Of a stretch of DNA of 64,000 nucleotides, positions 37,801 through 50,800 are shown one piece after another; within the stretch, counting starts at the first letter, position 1, and every line of letters starts with the position of its first letter. Location of the stretch: contig NC_134030.1 of NCBI RefSeq assembly GCF_964204645.1, forward strand, positions 3,201,855-3,265,854, read 5' to 3'. The position numbers and the translations under genes are program-made. The notes under the pieces were generated by a model. It did no database searches, was not told where the DNA came from, and saw only the letters and a list, made by a program, of their open reading frames with translations. Origin of the DNA: Tubulanus polymorphus (lineage: Eukaryota > Nemertea > Palaeonemertea > Tubulaniformes > Tubulanidae).

Positions 37801-40800
37801 AACTAGGGTTAGTTTTAACTGGAATGGCAATAAATTGAAATGAAATGTTGTTTTTTCAGAATGGAATTGTATCAGTGGAGTAATCGCGTGGTGAAGGAAG
37901 TGATCAGACCTCACTGGAAAATACGCACCGGATTCATAGAACATCGAGTTCAAATGATTGTAACGCCAAGAGTCATAGTAAGTATAGATTAACAGGATCC
38001 AGTTCCACAATTCTCAGTAAAAACTCGTTTCTTGAAAATCAGGGAGAAACCAGGGATACCTATAGGATTTTTGGTGTCTTAATATCCTTGCTGGTGAGGA
38101 GTGGCATGAGATATCTCTTAAGAAAAAAAAACAGCCCCTGTTGAGAATATGTTATTATTGAATCGGGAAATATGAAGAAATTTCGGATTCCCTGATCTTG
38201 TAGAACCCAGAGATACACATCTCCCTCATCTTAACATCTAGCTACCTAGTTAACTACATGCCTAATCGTTTAGTGGTAAGCTTTTGAAACCAGATGGGTT
38301 TATATGTGGTTTGTGAATATATAAGATCGTGAAACTAAACCACAGACAGGTGACTGACTACTATCTACCGACACCATCATTTCCCATAGACCGAACTTCA
38401 TTGATATGAATTGAACGTTTTAAATCGCATCCAATATTTCAGAATGAAACGAGGAAACATTTCAATTGTTCAACACTTGAGGGCGCTGAAGTCGAAAATC
38501 AAGGTATCGTAGGTACAGCTTTAACTCATTGGGAAAAACGGGTATTCGAGGTAAGATCCATTCAAGATGTTTCACTGTGTTTTCAATACATAAACAGATA
38601 CAAAAAACAGTTTATTTATGTTTTACAGAATGAAGCAATGACTGGAACGTACACACAGAATCCACTGATATCTCGTATAACACTAGCTCTGATGGAAGAT
38701 ACCGGGTATCTACAATTAGCATTTTCATTTCATTTTCATTTATTTGACAATCTTATGATCATTTATAATACAAAAACAACAGGTTATAACGTTATAACAT
38801 AAGTTTGTCTGGGGATTCAAAAAATCCGTTAGGATTGTCCAGTTGAATCCCCGAGCATAACTAACATCATATCAATCAGTTGAATGAATAAGGGGAACGA
38901 TTCCCCATTTTAAGTTAAAATCAATCTGACTCTTGAATGAAATAGTTGTTAATAGTCTTGACCAGGTCCCCGTGTCTAATTTCAGTTGGTATAAAGCTGA
39001 TTATAGTCAAGCTCAGGATCTGCAATGGGGTAAAAATCTGGGATGCGATTTCGTCAAGAAGAGCTGTCTACACTGGATGGATAAACAGAAACGCAAGTAC
39101 GATCAAAATAAATGAATTCAATACTGTTCATCTACAAACGTTATAATCCAGTTGCATCCAGAGTTTAGATTTGACTCAGAGTTGAAAATTTATGTTAACT
39201 CAAAATTAATTCTAACTCACAGTAGTGGAAGGAAGTGGATCCTGTTCATAGTTTTCGATTAGACATAAATTCTCTCTGAGGTACAACGCAAATTTCGGGG
39301 TAGGGAAAGGTCATGAACTGTAGACGAACTTCACGAACTGTAGAAGAAAGTTTGTTATGTATTGTCAGGCAGGGCACGACAGTTCGGTGGGATTAGGTGT
39401 GATGCTGAGTGACAAGCAGGTTCGAGTCCCGCTGGCTGCTTACAATGTGCCATCCTCCCTCGGCAGGGATTCGAACCTGATGGCATCGAGATTGCCACGG
39501 CACGAAACCCTGCCATAATCGACCGTGTGCGCAGATACATGCGCAGTTCAGATGATGTGATTTTTAGCCAATCAGAAATCCCGTTTTATTCTAGCCCGGG
39601 TTTTCCCATTTATAGTTCTTCCTTGAAATTTGCCTCAACGTTTAAACAACGAGCAATCTGATTGGTGCCGCCAGTTTTCGTTCGGAAAGCTGCGCATGTA
39701 CCTGCGCACCCGGTCTAATGATGCAGGGGTTCGTGCCGTGGCTGAGTGTAGCGATGCCATCAGGTTCGAGTCCCTGCAGAGGGAGGATGACAATGTGCTT
39801 GCAACACCTTCAAAAGCCGCGGTCTCGTCGTGAGGTTAAAAGAACGATCCGATTATTCATTGATTGTGTTTGTAGAAAGAAAGCGATTCATCCGTTCTGT
39901 AAACGAGTGAAACTAAGCAGCGGTTTACAAACTGAATGCACTGATTCTCTGAAAGCTATGGCATTGTGTAATCTAGTAGAATACGACGAACCATTACCGC
40001 AACAATATCAGGTTAGAATTCAAATGATAATGCAAGATTTAAACACATGGAATAAATAACGAGACGAGTAGCACTATATAGGTTAACTATTTATTTGACG
40101 CACCGAGCTTTCGCTACTAATGAGTGAATGACTCATTCACCTGATGAAGCTTCTATACATTAGAAAGTAGCGAAAACATGTGCGTCAAATAAATAGTTAA
40201 CCTATATAGTACTACTCATCTCGAGATGAGTAGTACTACGTATATAGGTTAACTATTTATTTGACGCACCAAGCTTTCACTACTAATGTATAGAAGCTTC
40301 ATCAGGTGATGATTGACTCACCTCATTCACCCGATGAAGCTTCTATACATTAGAAAGTAGCGAAAGCTCGTGCGTCAAATAAATAGTTAACCTATATAGT
40401 ACTGCTCATCTGGCATTCTAAACCCGGTTAACACGGGGCCCTACTCTACAATTCTCTCAACACGTGGAATAAATCTGCATTGATGACCCTTGATAGAAAA
40501 CTGTATCCGTGTTGTGACGATAATATATTGGGAATCCCACGATAATATAACAAAAAATAATACAAAGTTCGAAAATGTTATACATGTAGTTCATATGACG
40601 TTTCGACTTTATTCTAATAGCAATCTTCAGGTTTGGGTATTATTGTGGGATTCTCAATATAAAATCTAAAGAGTGTTTGCTACGTTTGAATTTACAGTAT
40701 TTTAACAAGTTACCGAACATCCCGAAATCATCGAAACTCGCTCATTTCGGGGGAGCAGTTTTACTCGCGGATTTCTGCCCTTACATACAGGTAATATTGA

Positions 40801-42489
40801 TATTCATTACTGTAATCAACTTATGTTTTGGGTTTCCTTCGATTCATTGGATTTTACTATTGCGATTTAGGAATTCAACTGGCGTAAAGGGGGTCAGGTA
40901 GTGCGCGGATCTCGCTGCGACATTGCTTCAAATCAAGCAGGTAAATAAAATTCCTAATACAGTAGACCCCCATTCTTCCCTCCGTACCGCTTCAGTCCAA
41001 AATTCAATCGGAAAAACCTTCTGTTTTCCTGATTCTCTAACTCAAAAAATGATAACTCGGCCCAAAAAAGTGCTACGTACTGACTACATGTACATCGCTG
41101 AATAACCTGAGATTACCGAGTCAAACTAACAAATTGTTGCCACATTTTCAATTGAAGGTGCATCGACAAACTATGCAGTTGAAAGTTACGGTAATCAGTC
41201 TGTTTGCATTGAACAAGCTCGGCCTTGGTTACTGAAAGAATGTGATCGTAAACACAGGGTTCAACACTGGGGCAGTGGTTGTTATCAGGTAATTATTTAC
41301 TCTATCAATATCCATGATTAATGTACTCGGTGATGCTGATGCAGGTTTGAATCTGTTGCCTCAACCTCGACCCTGCACCCCCCTCACTTGGCAAACCCTC
41401 AGTACAAACTTCATATATGTTCAGAGCTTCACCTGTGACATTCTTCAGTTAAAATGAACTACAAACACCAGACTTCAGACATTTCATCAGCAAATTTTTC
41501 AAAAACTGATCGTCCAAACTTCGCACGCAAGATATTAGAGACGGTAGACTTTTAAAAACTCATCACCCAAACTTCATGCTACGATAGTGAATTTCTGAAG
41601 GGGTATGGTTCAGGGCAGCAGAATGTCTGAAGGGTTAGTTCCAATCCAGGCTACAGATTGATGCCGGCATAAAATACATCATAGTTCATTCACAATGAAA
41701 TCAGAGAATGTTAAATGGGAATTTCGTTGCAGGTCGAATGTACTAAAACTGGAGTTGTGATCATTGTGAATAATGTGACATATCACTGTTATAAAAGTGG
41801 GCAGCGAATCATCGTCAAAACGATCGTCAAAACGATCTTCAATACTTATCTACACGAAGGAATTTTAATTTGTCCTCCGTGTAAAGATATCTGTCAGGTA
41901 ATAGTATAACCTCCATTAGTCAACACTTATTGTCAGAAATTTCCTATATTTTTTGCATACATATATACCCATGTGTCATCCCATAGTGAACGCCATCATA
42001 TGCATCATATTGTCCTTCAACTGCGACTTTCTACTTCAGTCAAAGCCTTAGCCGACAATATGACAGGCTGTGAATAAGATCTATAGTGAAATATGAACAC
42101 TTTGTAAGGAACCATATCTTCATACGTATAACCTCAGAGGCCGGTTACTTTAGACTTAAGACCGAAAGTGATCTTAAATCTTACGATTGGTCTTAAGTTG
42201 TTAGATTGGTTAAGATCAGGACTAAGATTAAGTCTAAGCTGCTTTAGTTTTAACTGCCCCCTGAATAATAAACAGAGCTAATTTTCTATGTATTGATATA
42301 ATCCATGATGATGTTATTTTGTAGGAAGCATCAACGACATATCGCTGTCCGTCTGAACGAGACGCTCCGCTGAGATTAGATACGATAGATATTTCCATTC
42401 CGTGTTGTTCAAACTCTATCGTCACTCCTATTTATTATTATATGATTCTAGTCTCTTCATTGTTAATTATCAGTTTGTTATCATCATGA
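34871..42489 (+). CDS. LMLN: Leishmanolysin-like metallopeptidase (M8 family, invadolysin)
   Basis: Seventeen exons: 34871-34966, 35475-35606, 35763-35845, 35994-36111, 36787-36968, 37056-37161, 37431-37528, 37860-37977, 38443-38550, 38629-38705, 38986-39096, 39876-40011, 40698-40790, 40871-40940, 41158-41288, 41733-41897, 42325-42489. Together they give 1989 nt, 662 residues. A signal peptide ([20 protein letters not shown]) starts it. The catalytic zinc motif HEILHALGFS begins at residue 233 and spans exons 6 and 7. The third zinc ligand of this family is probably the His of THWEKR, residue 340. Other family blocks are [32 protein letters not shown] and ALMEDTGWYKADYS. It is rich in paired cysteines. 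The C-terminus ([18 protein letters not shown]) is a hydrophobic tail with no basic stop, as in GPI-anchored members. Family members are zinc endopeptidases implicated in cell migration, cell division and lipid storage. Confidence 0.96.
37197..37385. repeat. Degenerate GACCCGGCCG-type element in LMLN intron 6
   Basis: AAGGCTAAAACATGATACCTTGTTTCTCC at the left matches the terminus of the element at 45452. The body, on the opposite strand, has lost most of the GC-rich motifs (CGGCCAGGTCATTTTG remains). Confidence 0.5.
39360..39540 (-). mobile_element. tRNA-derived SINE-like element, minus copy (LMLN intron)
   Basis: On the minus strand it reads GGCAGGGTTTCGTGCCGTGG, then GATGCCATCAGGTTCGAATCC (B box) and GAGGGAGGATGGCACATTGTA. 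The same phrases recur on the plus strand at 39690-39805, so the two copies form an inverted pair. Confidence 0.6.
39690..39805 (+). mobile_element. tRNA-derived SINE-like element, plus copy (LMLN intron)
   Basis: GCAGGGGTTCGTGCCGTGGC, then GATGCCATCAGGTTCGAGTCC and GAGGGAGGATGACAATGTGC. It lies only 70 bp before the exon at 39876 and faces the copy at 39360-39540. Confidence 0.6.
40078..40412. repeat. Tandem pair of foldback hairpins with hammerhead-like arms (LMLN intron)
   Basis: Two successive palindromes each run from TATATAGGTTAACTATTTAT and TTGACGCACC to GTGCGTCAAATAAATAGTTAACC. They are joined head to tail at about 40205 by ATGAGTAGTACTA. Inner arms read CTGATGAAGCTTCTATACAT...GCGAAA...GCGTC, which has the CTGATGA / GAAA / GTC order of a hammerhead ribozyme. 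It is non-coding. Confidence 0.65.
40597..40631 (-). other. Hammerhead-like motif, minus strand (LMLN intron)
   Basis: On the minus strand, CCTGAAGATTGCTATTAG is followed by AATAAAGTCGAAACGTC. It aligns with the motif at 5581 through CGAAACGTC, but has CTGAAGA in place of CTGATGA and a poor stem II. It is probably a decayed copy of the same mobile family. Confidence 0.3.
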
Positions 42490-43217
42490 TCGTTCAGTCA
42501 AACAGTCTATCAGTCAGTATTCACTCACGGCCAAGCGCAGTGAAATCAGTTTACAGTCAACCTCTGATATACCACGGCCAAGATCAGTGATTTTGGAATT
42601 TCGCTGGTGTAAAAAGTATGGAGATATATGGGGGTTAATTTTGACTCATTCAAAGATAAAATATTGGTGCTCCATTATAAGAAAAAGCCAGGCATTAGGG
42701 GAGGCTGGCGTTTTATTGGGTGTCGGTATATAGGGGGTTTGACTATTAAATTTGACTGCAAATGTCTGCTATCTCAAGTCAGGAACTATGGTTGGGGGAA
42801 GGGGATTCTCATCAGGTTTTGATGGTAGATTATTGAAGATGCTGCTATTTCTCTGAACAGCTCTCTTGTTGTATTTGCTCAACTCTGTGTTAAATATTTG
42901 ATCATATCGTTATGATTCTTGTCAGTGTTCGTTGTTACTGTTTTTTTGGATCTGGACCTAGTTGAGCAGTTGTAAGTTCAGTTTGACTTATAGAGTCGAA
43001 ATCTGTTAATTTTTCGGTGTTTTTACGCTGGAGTCATCAAATTTTAACCACGAAGTACAGTGGAACTGGCTCAAAGGCACAGTTGCACAGTCATACGAGA
43101 GAAATCCCCCAATAATTCAGCCAAAGATGTAAAGGTCTTCAATAAAAGGTTTATATATTTGAGCAATGTTTTGGCTGTAGACTACCAGCCATCATCTGGC
43201 ATACTGTTGACTTACAC
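42490..43217. other. LMLN 3' flank, no gene seen
   Basis: It should include the 3' UTR of the peptidase gene. A possible polyadenylation signal AATAAA occurs at about 43141. No further exon is supported. Confidence 0.4.
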
Positions 43218-43463
43218 CAGGGTCCGATCTAAGCACTTGTCCGATTGCCTGGGACAAGTATATTCTCATCGGGGCAAGTAGGTTATCATTATCACTTGTC
43301 CTCTGGGCTAGTGCAATTTTATGTCTCAAAGCTTTTTTCCAACTCGATACAACAAACACCAATCGGACTGCCTGTGTAGGGCAAGTAGCTTTTGGAGGGG
43401 CAGGCAAAATTTCAGATATGCTTGCCCCGGGCAAGTGGCTTTCATTCCTTAGATCGGACCCTG
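43218..43463. mobile_element. MITE with perfect 16-bp terminal inverted repeats
   Basis: The left end CAGGGTCCGATCTAAG (43218-43233) and the right end CTTAGATCGGACCCTG (43448-43463) are exact complements. The 214-bp interior repeats GGACAAGT / GGGCAAGT and GGGGCAAGTAGG-like phrases and has no reading frame of note. The CAGGG ends resemble hAT-type ends. The target duplication is unclear. Confidence 0.8.
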
Positions 43464-43493
43464 TGCACAGTCTTAAGTTCAAAAGTGGTCTTA

Positions 43494-43804
43494 AGCCGGG
43501 CGTAGGTCGGCCTGGCGATGCGATGCGATCGTCGCGTTGCGTCACAAGTGGCCGCGCAAGTCGGTTGCGATGCGGTTGTCAGCAACTGTGTGCGACTAGT
43601 TGCGGTTGCGACGGTCGCGTCGCGTCGCAGAGAGTAGAAAATGTGCGACTCATTGCGACTGGCGTCGCTGGCAGTCGCAACCCGTCGCTGGCAGTCGCAA
43701 GGTAGCGTAAGTCGGTGAGTCGTTGCGACGCAATCGTCGCTGGCGGTCGCAGTGAGTCGCAAGCAGTGAGTCGCAAGCAGTCGCAAGGCCGACCTACACC
43801 CGCC
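43494..43804. mobile_element. TTAA-flanked MITE with internal GTCGCAA repeats
   Basis: Near-complementary ends, GCCGGGCGTAGGTCGGCCT and AGGCCGACCTACACCCGCCT, are each bordered by TTAA. That is the target duplication of piggyBac/Kolobok-like elements. The interior is a GC-rich, imperfect array of TTGCGAC / GTCGCAA units, which produces spurious Arg/Ala/Thr-rich frames. It appears to be inserted into a copy of the CAGTTGCACAGT palindromic repeat (GTGCACAGTCTTAAGTTC...). Confidence 0.7.
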
Positions 43805-45451
43805 TTTAAATCTTAAACTGGTTTAAGTTGTTAGTCTCTATGCTATCACTACACAAGTGGTCCGTCGGTCTAGTTCCACACCTCGGTTAAGATTTAACAA
43901 TCGGGAATGAACTGATTTCAACCGACAGCTGTTGAACCAGGTCCCGATGGTGTTTGATAAATGATCATTTCGCAATGTTTCCACCACTTGTAGGTGAGAT
44001 CCGGTTGCAACTAGGACCAAACTATTTACACAATTTTACATTCGTACTGAGAATCCTGCTTCGATTTAAACGCTGAACACGTTGTACGTTTAGGTAGGAG
44101 AAAAAAATGTAGAAATATTTAGAAAGAATTCAATTTTTCGAATAGGACTTTTTTAAGGTAATAGATTATAATAGTTACTAGAAATGTAGGATAGAATGGC
44201 AGCCAAACAACCAATTCTAATTACTGAACTGTTTAGAATGAATGTTCATTTTTATTGATCTACTTACTGTATTATGTATCCGTTATCCATCATATCTACG
44301 TGTATTAACGTTAGAATTTGAAATGAATTTTAATTCATATTCAATGAATATCATCGGTGTTTGTCGTGATAAGAGTGAGTTATTTGTGTACGAGTAGAAA
44401 TTTCAGATTGGCAATTTGTTGATATATGTTAGGACATGTCATAGATGTTACGCATGGAATCTATTTTACCATATATGTTCTGAAAAACCTTCAAACCTGA
44501 TCAACAATTATAGACCTTGAATTTTATAGGCCATTGAGCGGGTTAACTGATGTTCAGGGACGGATCTACGAAAATTGGAAGTACATCTGAAAGATGCAAA
44601 TTCCGTTAGGATGAGTGTTGAATTTGCAGGTTTTAAATATCTCTGTCTTGACATAAAGGGTAACCTCGATTAGAAGGTAGCCCTAGCTCCACCCCTGAAA
44701 TTACTTACTGTTAACGCTGAAATTGAAGATTCTTCAGAATGAAAAAAAAAAGAGTTTCAGTTGAACGTTTAGTTATTTGTTTGTTTATATTTAGTGTCGA
44801 TGGATTGTTTTATAGAATATGTTGTTATTGTTTTGCGTTCTTTATGATGTAAATCCGATCAGAACAAGTCGCTTTTTTGGATCAAAGTTAGTTTTGTTGT
44901 GGCAAATGTTTTACGAACTGTGCTGTAAACCTGTTTGTCTTGCCACCCCCCAACCCCCACCCACCCCAGCTGCTTATTTCGTGTAGATTTCTACTGAAAA
45001 TTATTTTCTCATGCATTTTTTCTAAGTGAAATAACATTTTTCTCTGGTAATTGTTAATACGTAGAAGACATACCGGTAATACACAGATATTATATTCAGT
45101 CATGATTCGCATGTTCTTGAATATTAGTTTTTTATCTTACTTTATTCTAGACGCAAGAAACATTTATTTTTACTTTGTTCTGAAAATTAGAATGAAATTC
45201 TAATTTTCCTTTTCGATTTGTGAACTTGGTGAAGTTTTTACATTGCAATCCTGGGCTTAGTTTCACAAAAAGTTGAAGTTTAAAACTGCTGTAATATAGA
45301 AAATGCTAAGCTTAGAATGAAAAATGAATTCCGAAATGTTTCCTTGAGTTAGTAGTTCATTAAATGTTTCACCTACATTCTAATAGTCATCTACAGAAAT
45401 TATCATTATGAACTGTAGCTCAAGAAAATATTCCGGACTTGCGTTCTTTAA
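43805..45451. other. Intergenic, AT-rich, no gene seen
   Basis: Near 43860-43950 there is a degenerate CAGTTCCACA-type palindrome. The rest shows no convincing coding, RNA or repeat signal. Confidence 0.4.
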
Positions 45452-45671
45452 GGCTAAAAAAAATTGATACATTGTTTCTCCGCTCTGCTGAGCTTGAATG
45501 TTGACCCGGCCGGCCGCCTATCTACCCTATACATTACTTTTTTTTAAATCGTGATCAATTTTACCATAACAGACCCGGCCGCTATAGAAATGAACTGTTT
45601 ACAAATTCTATCATATTTTACTAAAATGACCCGGCCGCTGCGGAGAAACAAGGTATCATTTTTGTTAAGCC
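45452..45671. repeat. GACCCGGCCG MITE-like element, intergenic copy
   Basis: Inverted ends AGGCTAAAAAAAATTGATAC...GTTTCTCCGC and GCGGAGAAACAAGGTATCA...AAGCCT surround three GACCCGGCCG motifs. It is nearly identical to the COPA-intron copy at 20995-21212. Confidence 0.75.
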
Positions 45672-47822
45672 TAAGTGTAGGATTTTTGAGAATTATTGAA
45701 TTATTGTCCTCAAAACCAAAAATGTGAGTAAAACTTTTTGTGAAATTGTTCCCTGATATTTGATTGGATTGATGTAAACCTTTATTGCTCATTTTCCAAG
45801 TTGAACTTGGATTCGTTTAAATCAACAGCTCAATGTATACTTAACAAATGTAGGCCTACATGAATATGACATGTCGAAAATTCTTTCTAGATATTTCTGT
45901 CAGCTATCATTTATATGTTTTTACTATGTATTATAAGTTATTATATATTTCAATATATTTTATACTCTATTTATACTATTTGGTGTCGAAAAATGTAACT
46001 AAGTATCCATAGAAACGAGTGTACGTCGTGATTTCCAAGGCCTTAGGCTTTAGATCGTTTAAAGTGTTCGTATGATAATCCCTGTTTTGTAAGAGGAATT
46101 TTTCGAATCGCAATTCAGGAAATGTTAGTGTCGGATGCGTTGAATAATGTGTTATATTGAATCGATGATTTCGTATGCAATTCTTTACCTTCGCTGTTCA
46201 ATATCCTATAAAACTGATCATCCATTTTCTAAGGCTAATTTTCTAGGCTGAAGTTAAATCGTGTATTTTGTAATCGAATGATTTTTTTATGCATCGTTTC
46301 GATGTAAAACTCTGCATCGATTATCTTTTTTTTTCATCGAAAATTTGAGATTATTAGTTCGGTCTTTATTCAGTGTTGGTTTTTTACTCTGAGGTGCTCA
46401 AAGCATAAAAGCAAAATGAAATCGCGATATTTTTGGTTGACGATATTTATTCGGACGCATCATGCATGGTACGATGTTGACTGATTATCCGCTGGGGCCT
46501 ACAGCTTGCCACCAACCGCATTAAGTACATGATTATTGTATTGACCTACGTGAATTCCTGGTTTATTATTGAATCATTTTGTAAAAGTCTCCAACGAATA
46601 AATGTTTATAAAAATTACTCAAATTTTCATCGGATTTTTCTCCGTGTTTGCAACTAAGAACATATTCGATATTGCCGCTGCATTATTATCAAGTAAACCC
46701 GGGCGTTTTTGGGGGAGTGACACCCGGTATGCAACCTGATGCAACTCTGATTAATTGCACACTGATTTTCTACAGATGACTCGGTATATCCCGCCCTCAA
46801 ATCCTACCGTAGGATATTCATTTATTCAGGTCATTACAGGCAACAATCCAGGGGCTCTTGAAAACCGAATCGATGTAGGGTCTGTAGGGTTTCAGTTGCC
46901 ATCGCTCGAGTTGTAGAAGTCGAAAATGGCCTCCGATCTCACGGGACGCCAACTGCCTGCACACCACCCCGATGATATAAACTGATATCATCGATTGTAA
47001 CCGTTTATTCAATTCATTACTAATTAAATAATTATTTGACGCATTAGCGTGTTCTGATCTCTGGCGTGACTGGTGCTAGATGCACTCGTCGGCAAATAGG
47101 CGTATCATAGTATCTATTTGCGGAATGAAAACCCATTAGCAGTTGTCAACAATAAAAAGTTTATATATTTCAAAATGCATTCGGCACTACCTTTAGATAG
47201 CAACCCCGTTTAGTGTTAGGCTTCAAAACAACATTTTGTCCACATCACGCATGTGATATTTCGAATGATGTTTCGAGGCTTTGCGATCACCATGGTTATA
47301 GAATAATCGGAGTCCATTTACGGAGACTGATTCGAGTGTATCGGACAAACAAAACATATAATTGACGCCATAACTCTGTCACAAATATACACATAATATG
47401 ATACTTTATCTAGATGCCGGAATCGGTAAACAGTAGGCGTAGAGTTCAACTTATTATCATTTATTGTCACCATCAACATCCATTATCAATTTAACTCGTG
47501 GAATCGCCGAGTAGTGAACCATTAGTCCAATCACGCGACCGCGATTCAATTCAATTTATCGGAATATATAGATTACCATCAATATATTCGTAAATCTACT
47601 AAATTCGTTATTAGATATTACACGTTTACTGCTACAGATCTACACTTCATCGGGTTATCGTTGTTGTTGTTGAGATTGATTTGGATTTCAACAACTTTTA
47701 ACTCGTCCCTCGCGGAAATGGATACTTCGAATTAGAACTAGTAGTTCATCGCGGACGGGATTTGAAACTAGAAGATCGAGTTATAACTGATCGAGTGATA
47801 ACTGATTACCACTGATAAAAAT
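45672..47822. other. Intergenic, upstream of the DEG/ENaC gene
   Basis: AT-rich, with no exon or RNA gene that I can support. The last few hundred bases should hold the promoter and 5' UTR of the channel gene, but no TATA box or initiator stands out. Confidence 0.4.
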
Positions 47823-50800
47823 ATGACGGCGCCGGCTTTATTTCAAAGCGAGGATGAAAAGCAAGAGAAGAGCAGTAACATCAGATCGGCTTGTTCAGAA
47901 TTCGCGGAAAATTCCAGTCTAGCCGGTTTGATAAATATCAAACGCACGTCGAATTTGATCGTGAAATTTATTTGGATCGTCGTTTTCCTCGCTGCAGTTG
48001 GTAAGATCTTGCTTATACGTTTTTATTGCTATCATACCTTCAATCGTGATATCATTTTTATACAATTCCTATCACATATAACACACGTATTTATGGTGGC
48101 TGATTTTCGGGCCATTACATAAAATACCTGGTATGCAAATAAGGGCGCCAGCACGCCAGAACGCCAAAACGAAATAAAAACGTCCGAAAATAATGGCCCG
48201 AAATTGTTCGCTATGGCCCTTATCAGCCACCATACGTATTACTCAACTCTTCATTAGTTCAGTTAAGATAATTTGAAGCATTACGTGTTTTATAAAGTCG
48301 ATATATTTTACCGTACACGTTTTTTTCGCGATATTCCCTGAATCGTCTTCGCGGATTTGACCCCCGAGTTTGCAATTTCTACCCAAATGATGATTTTGAA
48401 AAAGAAACTAACTTTTCCCGGACTATCACAACAGCACTCAATTTGCACCTTTTAGGGGGTCAGGTTTTATTCTCAAATTCAGCGTTATATTTATTCACAA
48501 GAGACACATTCTGATTGATAACTGTGAAACCGGATCCATGACTAATTCCGGTTATTTGACTAGACAAATCAGCAGAATTAATTCTCGTTGAACCGGTATT
48601 TATTCAACAAATTGCACCGTATTTCTATGAGTGACATGTACAGATGAATGTTATAGTCACTTTGGGAGTAAAAGCGTCAATGTCGACTTCCATCTGTTCT
48701 GTTTAAAAGCACAATTAGTGGATCGATCTCGTCTGTGATTTATTTCAAACCAATTCAGTTGGGATTCAGCGCCCAAGAAAATACTAGCTGTAAATGAGTG
48801 GGTGAGGTACAAAGGCTCTCTTCCGCTTGGCTGAGAGTCGACAAGAGTGGACCCGTGGTAAAGCAGATGCCTACTATGAACATCCTCGCTTGCTTTGATT
48901 GCCGTCCACCGATGCTAACGCCAACACCCAGACCCTGGCTGCAAACCCTTCATTGGTCTATTACTTTGCCCAAGGATTTCTTGGGCGGACAGCTTGCCGC
49001 AAAGCCAATCAGCTAAGCGGATGACTATGATGCCCCTACGACTAATATCTCGGGCTAATCTGATCCGTACAGTTTATACAAAAATGTGACCATCAGGAAA
49101 GTTCACCACTTCTCGGCGAAGATCTGACATCTTATCGATATTCGGACGCGGAACTGGATCCAGCTGGGACCAGTGACACAATACATAGTTGAGAATTCAA
49201 AATTCATAACTACTATGTCGTTTATTCGACGGTTAATATCAACCAATTTATGAGCTCTCTTTCACCTCTGTCTGTGTGTGGGTTACCGTGACTAACTAAA
49301 TAATGCAATATCCTTAATGTTTAATGAATAATAGGAGAATAGTGAAATAACGGTGTTTATCATTAAACGCGCCGATTAATGAATTATAAATGACTAATGC
49401 AACAATCTGTGTTATTGTGATCTGAACAGTGAGGATGATTATTAAATATCGTTCGATGAAATATAATCACAAATCAACGGCGACGACTTTGTGTTGAAAG
49501 CGATCGATCAAAACTAGAATACCGTATTCTATTGATATTGGGAATGTTTGGGTTGAATTAATGAGTGAGTGCTATCAATTATTCTTCATAATTCTGCCGA
49601 ATAATTCGCGATGCTAGGCACTAAAAATACTAAACTTGGCCTCAATCTATGGTGGTTGATTCGGGCCATTACATAAAATACCTGGTATGCAAATAAGCGC
49701 GCCAGAACGCCAGAACGCCAAAACGAAATAAAAACGTTCAATTTTCTTAAAAAATCCGTTTTGGCGCGCCAAAACAAAGAAAATTCCGTTTTGGCACCCC
49801 GCCAAAACGAACTTTCGTTTTGGCGAAATTTCGACGTTTTTCGTTGATTTAGCGGAGGGGGGGCAAAACGAAAGTTCGTTTTGGCGGGGACACCAAAACG
49901 GAATTTTCTTTGTTTTGGCGAGCCAAAACGAACTTTCAGAGAAAATTTGACGTTTTTTTCGTTTTGGCATTCTGGCGCCCTGATTTGCATACCAGAAACT
50001 TTTCGCTATGGCCCTTATCAGCCACCATACATTTCGCAATAACTAGAGATGTTAAATGAGAGATCCAGAGAGCCTTTATGGTTGTTGTACTTACAAGCAA
50101 TCGCAAGGCGCTAAACCCAATGCAAAGCGTGCAAGAAGGGTGCAATAGAAACAAGAAAATATTTGAAACTCTGGCTGTTAGTAATGATTAATTAAAGGAG
50201 TTGTAAATGATATTTTTATTCAAACATAAATTATCGTAATTTCAGCGATATGTATATGGCAGATACACGAACGATGGATGAAATACTTCACGTATCCGAC
50301 TATAACGACGATTACACTGAATTCAGCCACATCTCAACCATTCCCGTCCGTCACTATCTGCAACCTGAATCCGATGTCTCGTAGAAAATTCAAAAATATG
50401 GATTTCGTTAAGCGTTTTGATGGCCTCATGGGTGACATGGTTCGTTGACTTTATCAAAAATCAAGTGAAATAAACTGAAGAAAAATCCGATCAAGAAAAA
50501 CAATAAGAGTATTAGGCGTTTTCGATCTAATTCTATGAGCCATTTTTAGAACTGAGAGAGTAGTCACGTTTAGACTCAATTCTATGAAACATTTTCAAAA
50601 CTAAGAGAGTAGTGACGTCTGGACTCAATTCTATGAGACATTCTGAAAACTAAGCGAGTAGTGACGTTTAGACTCAATTCTGTGAGCCTTTTGAAAAAAA
50701 CTATAGCGAGTTGTGACGTTAAGACTCAATTATATGAGCCTTTTGAAAAAACTACGCGAGTAGTGACGTTTAGACTCAATTCTGTGCCATTTGAAAAAAC

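Noticed and set aside
43442..43786. Arg/Ala/Thr-rich minus-strand frame of 114 codons
   Set aside because: It is the GTCGCAA array inside the TTAA-flanked MITE and has no real protein character.
49586..50039. Two overlapping minus-strand frames of 130-134 codons
   Set aside because: They arise from GTTTTGGCG palindromes of a MITE inside a DEG/ENaC intron.
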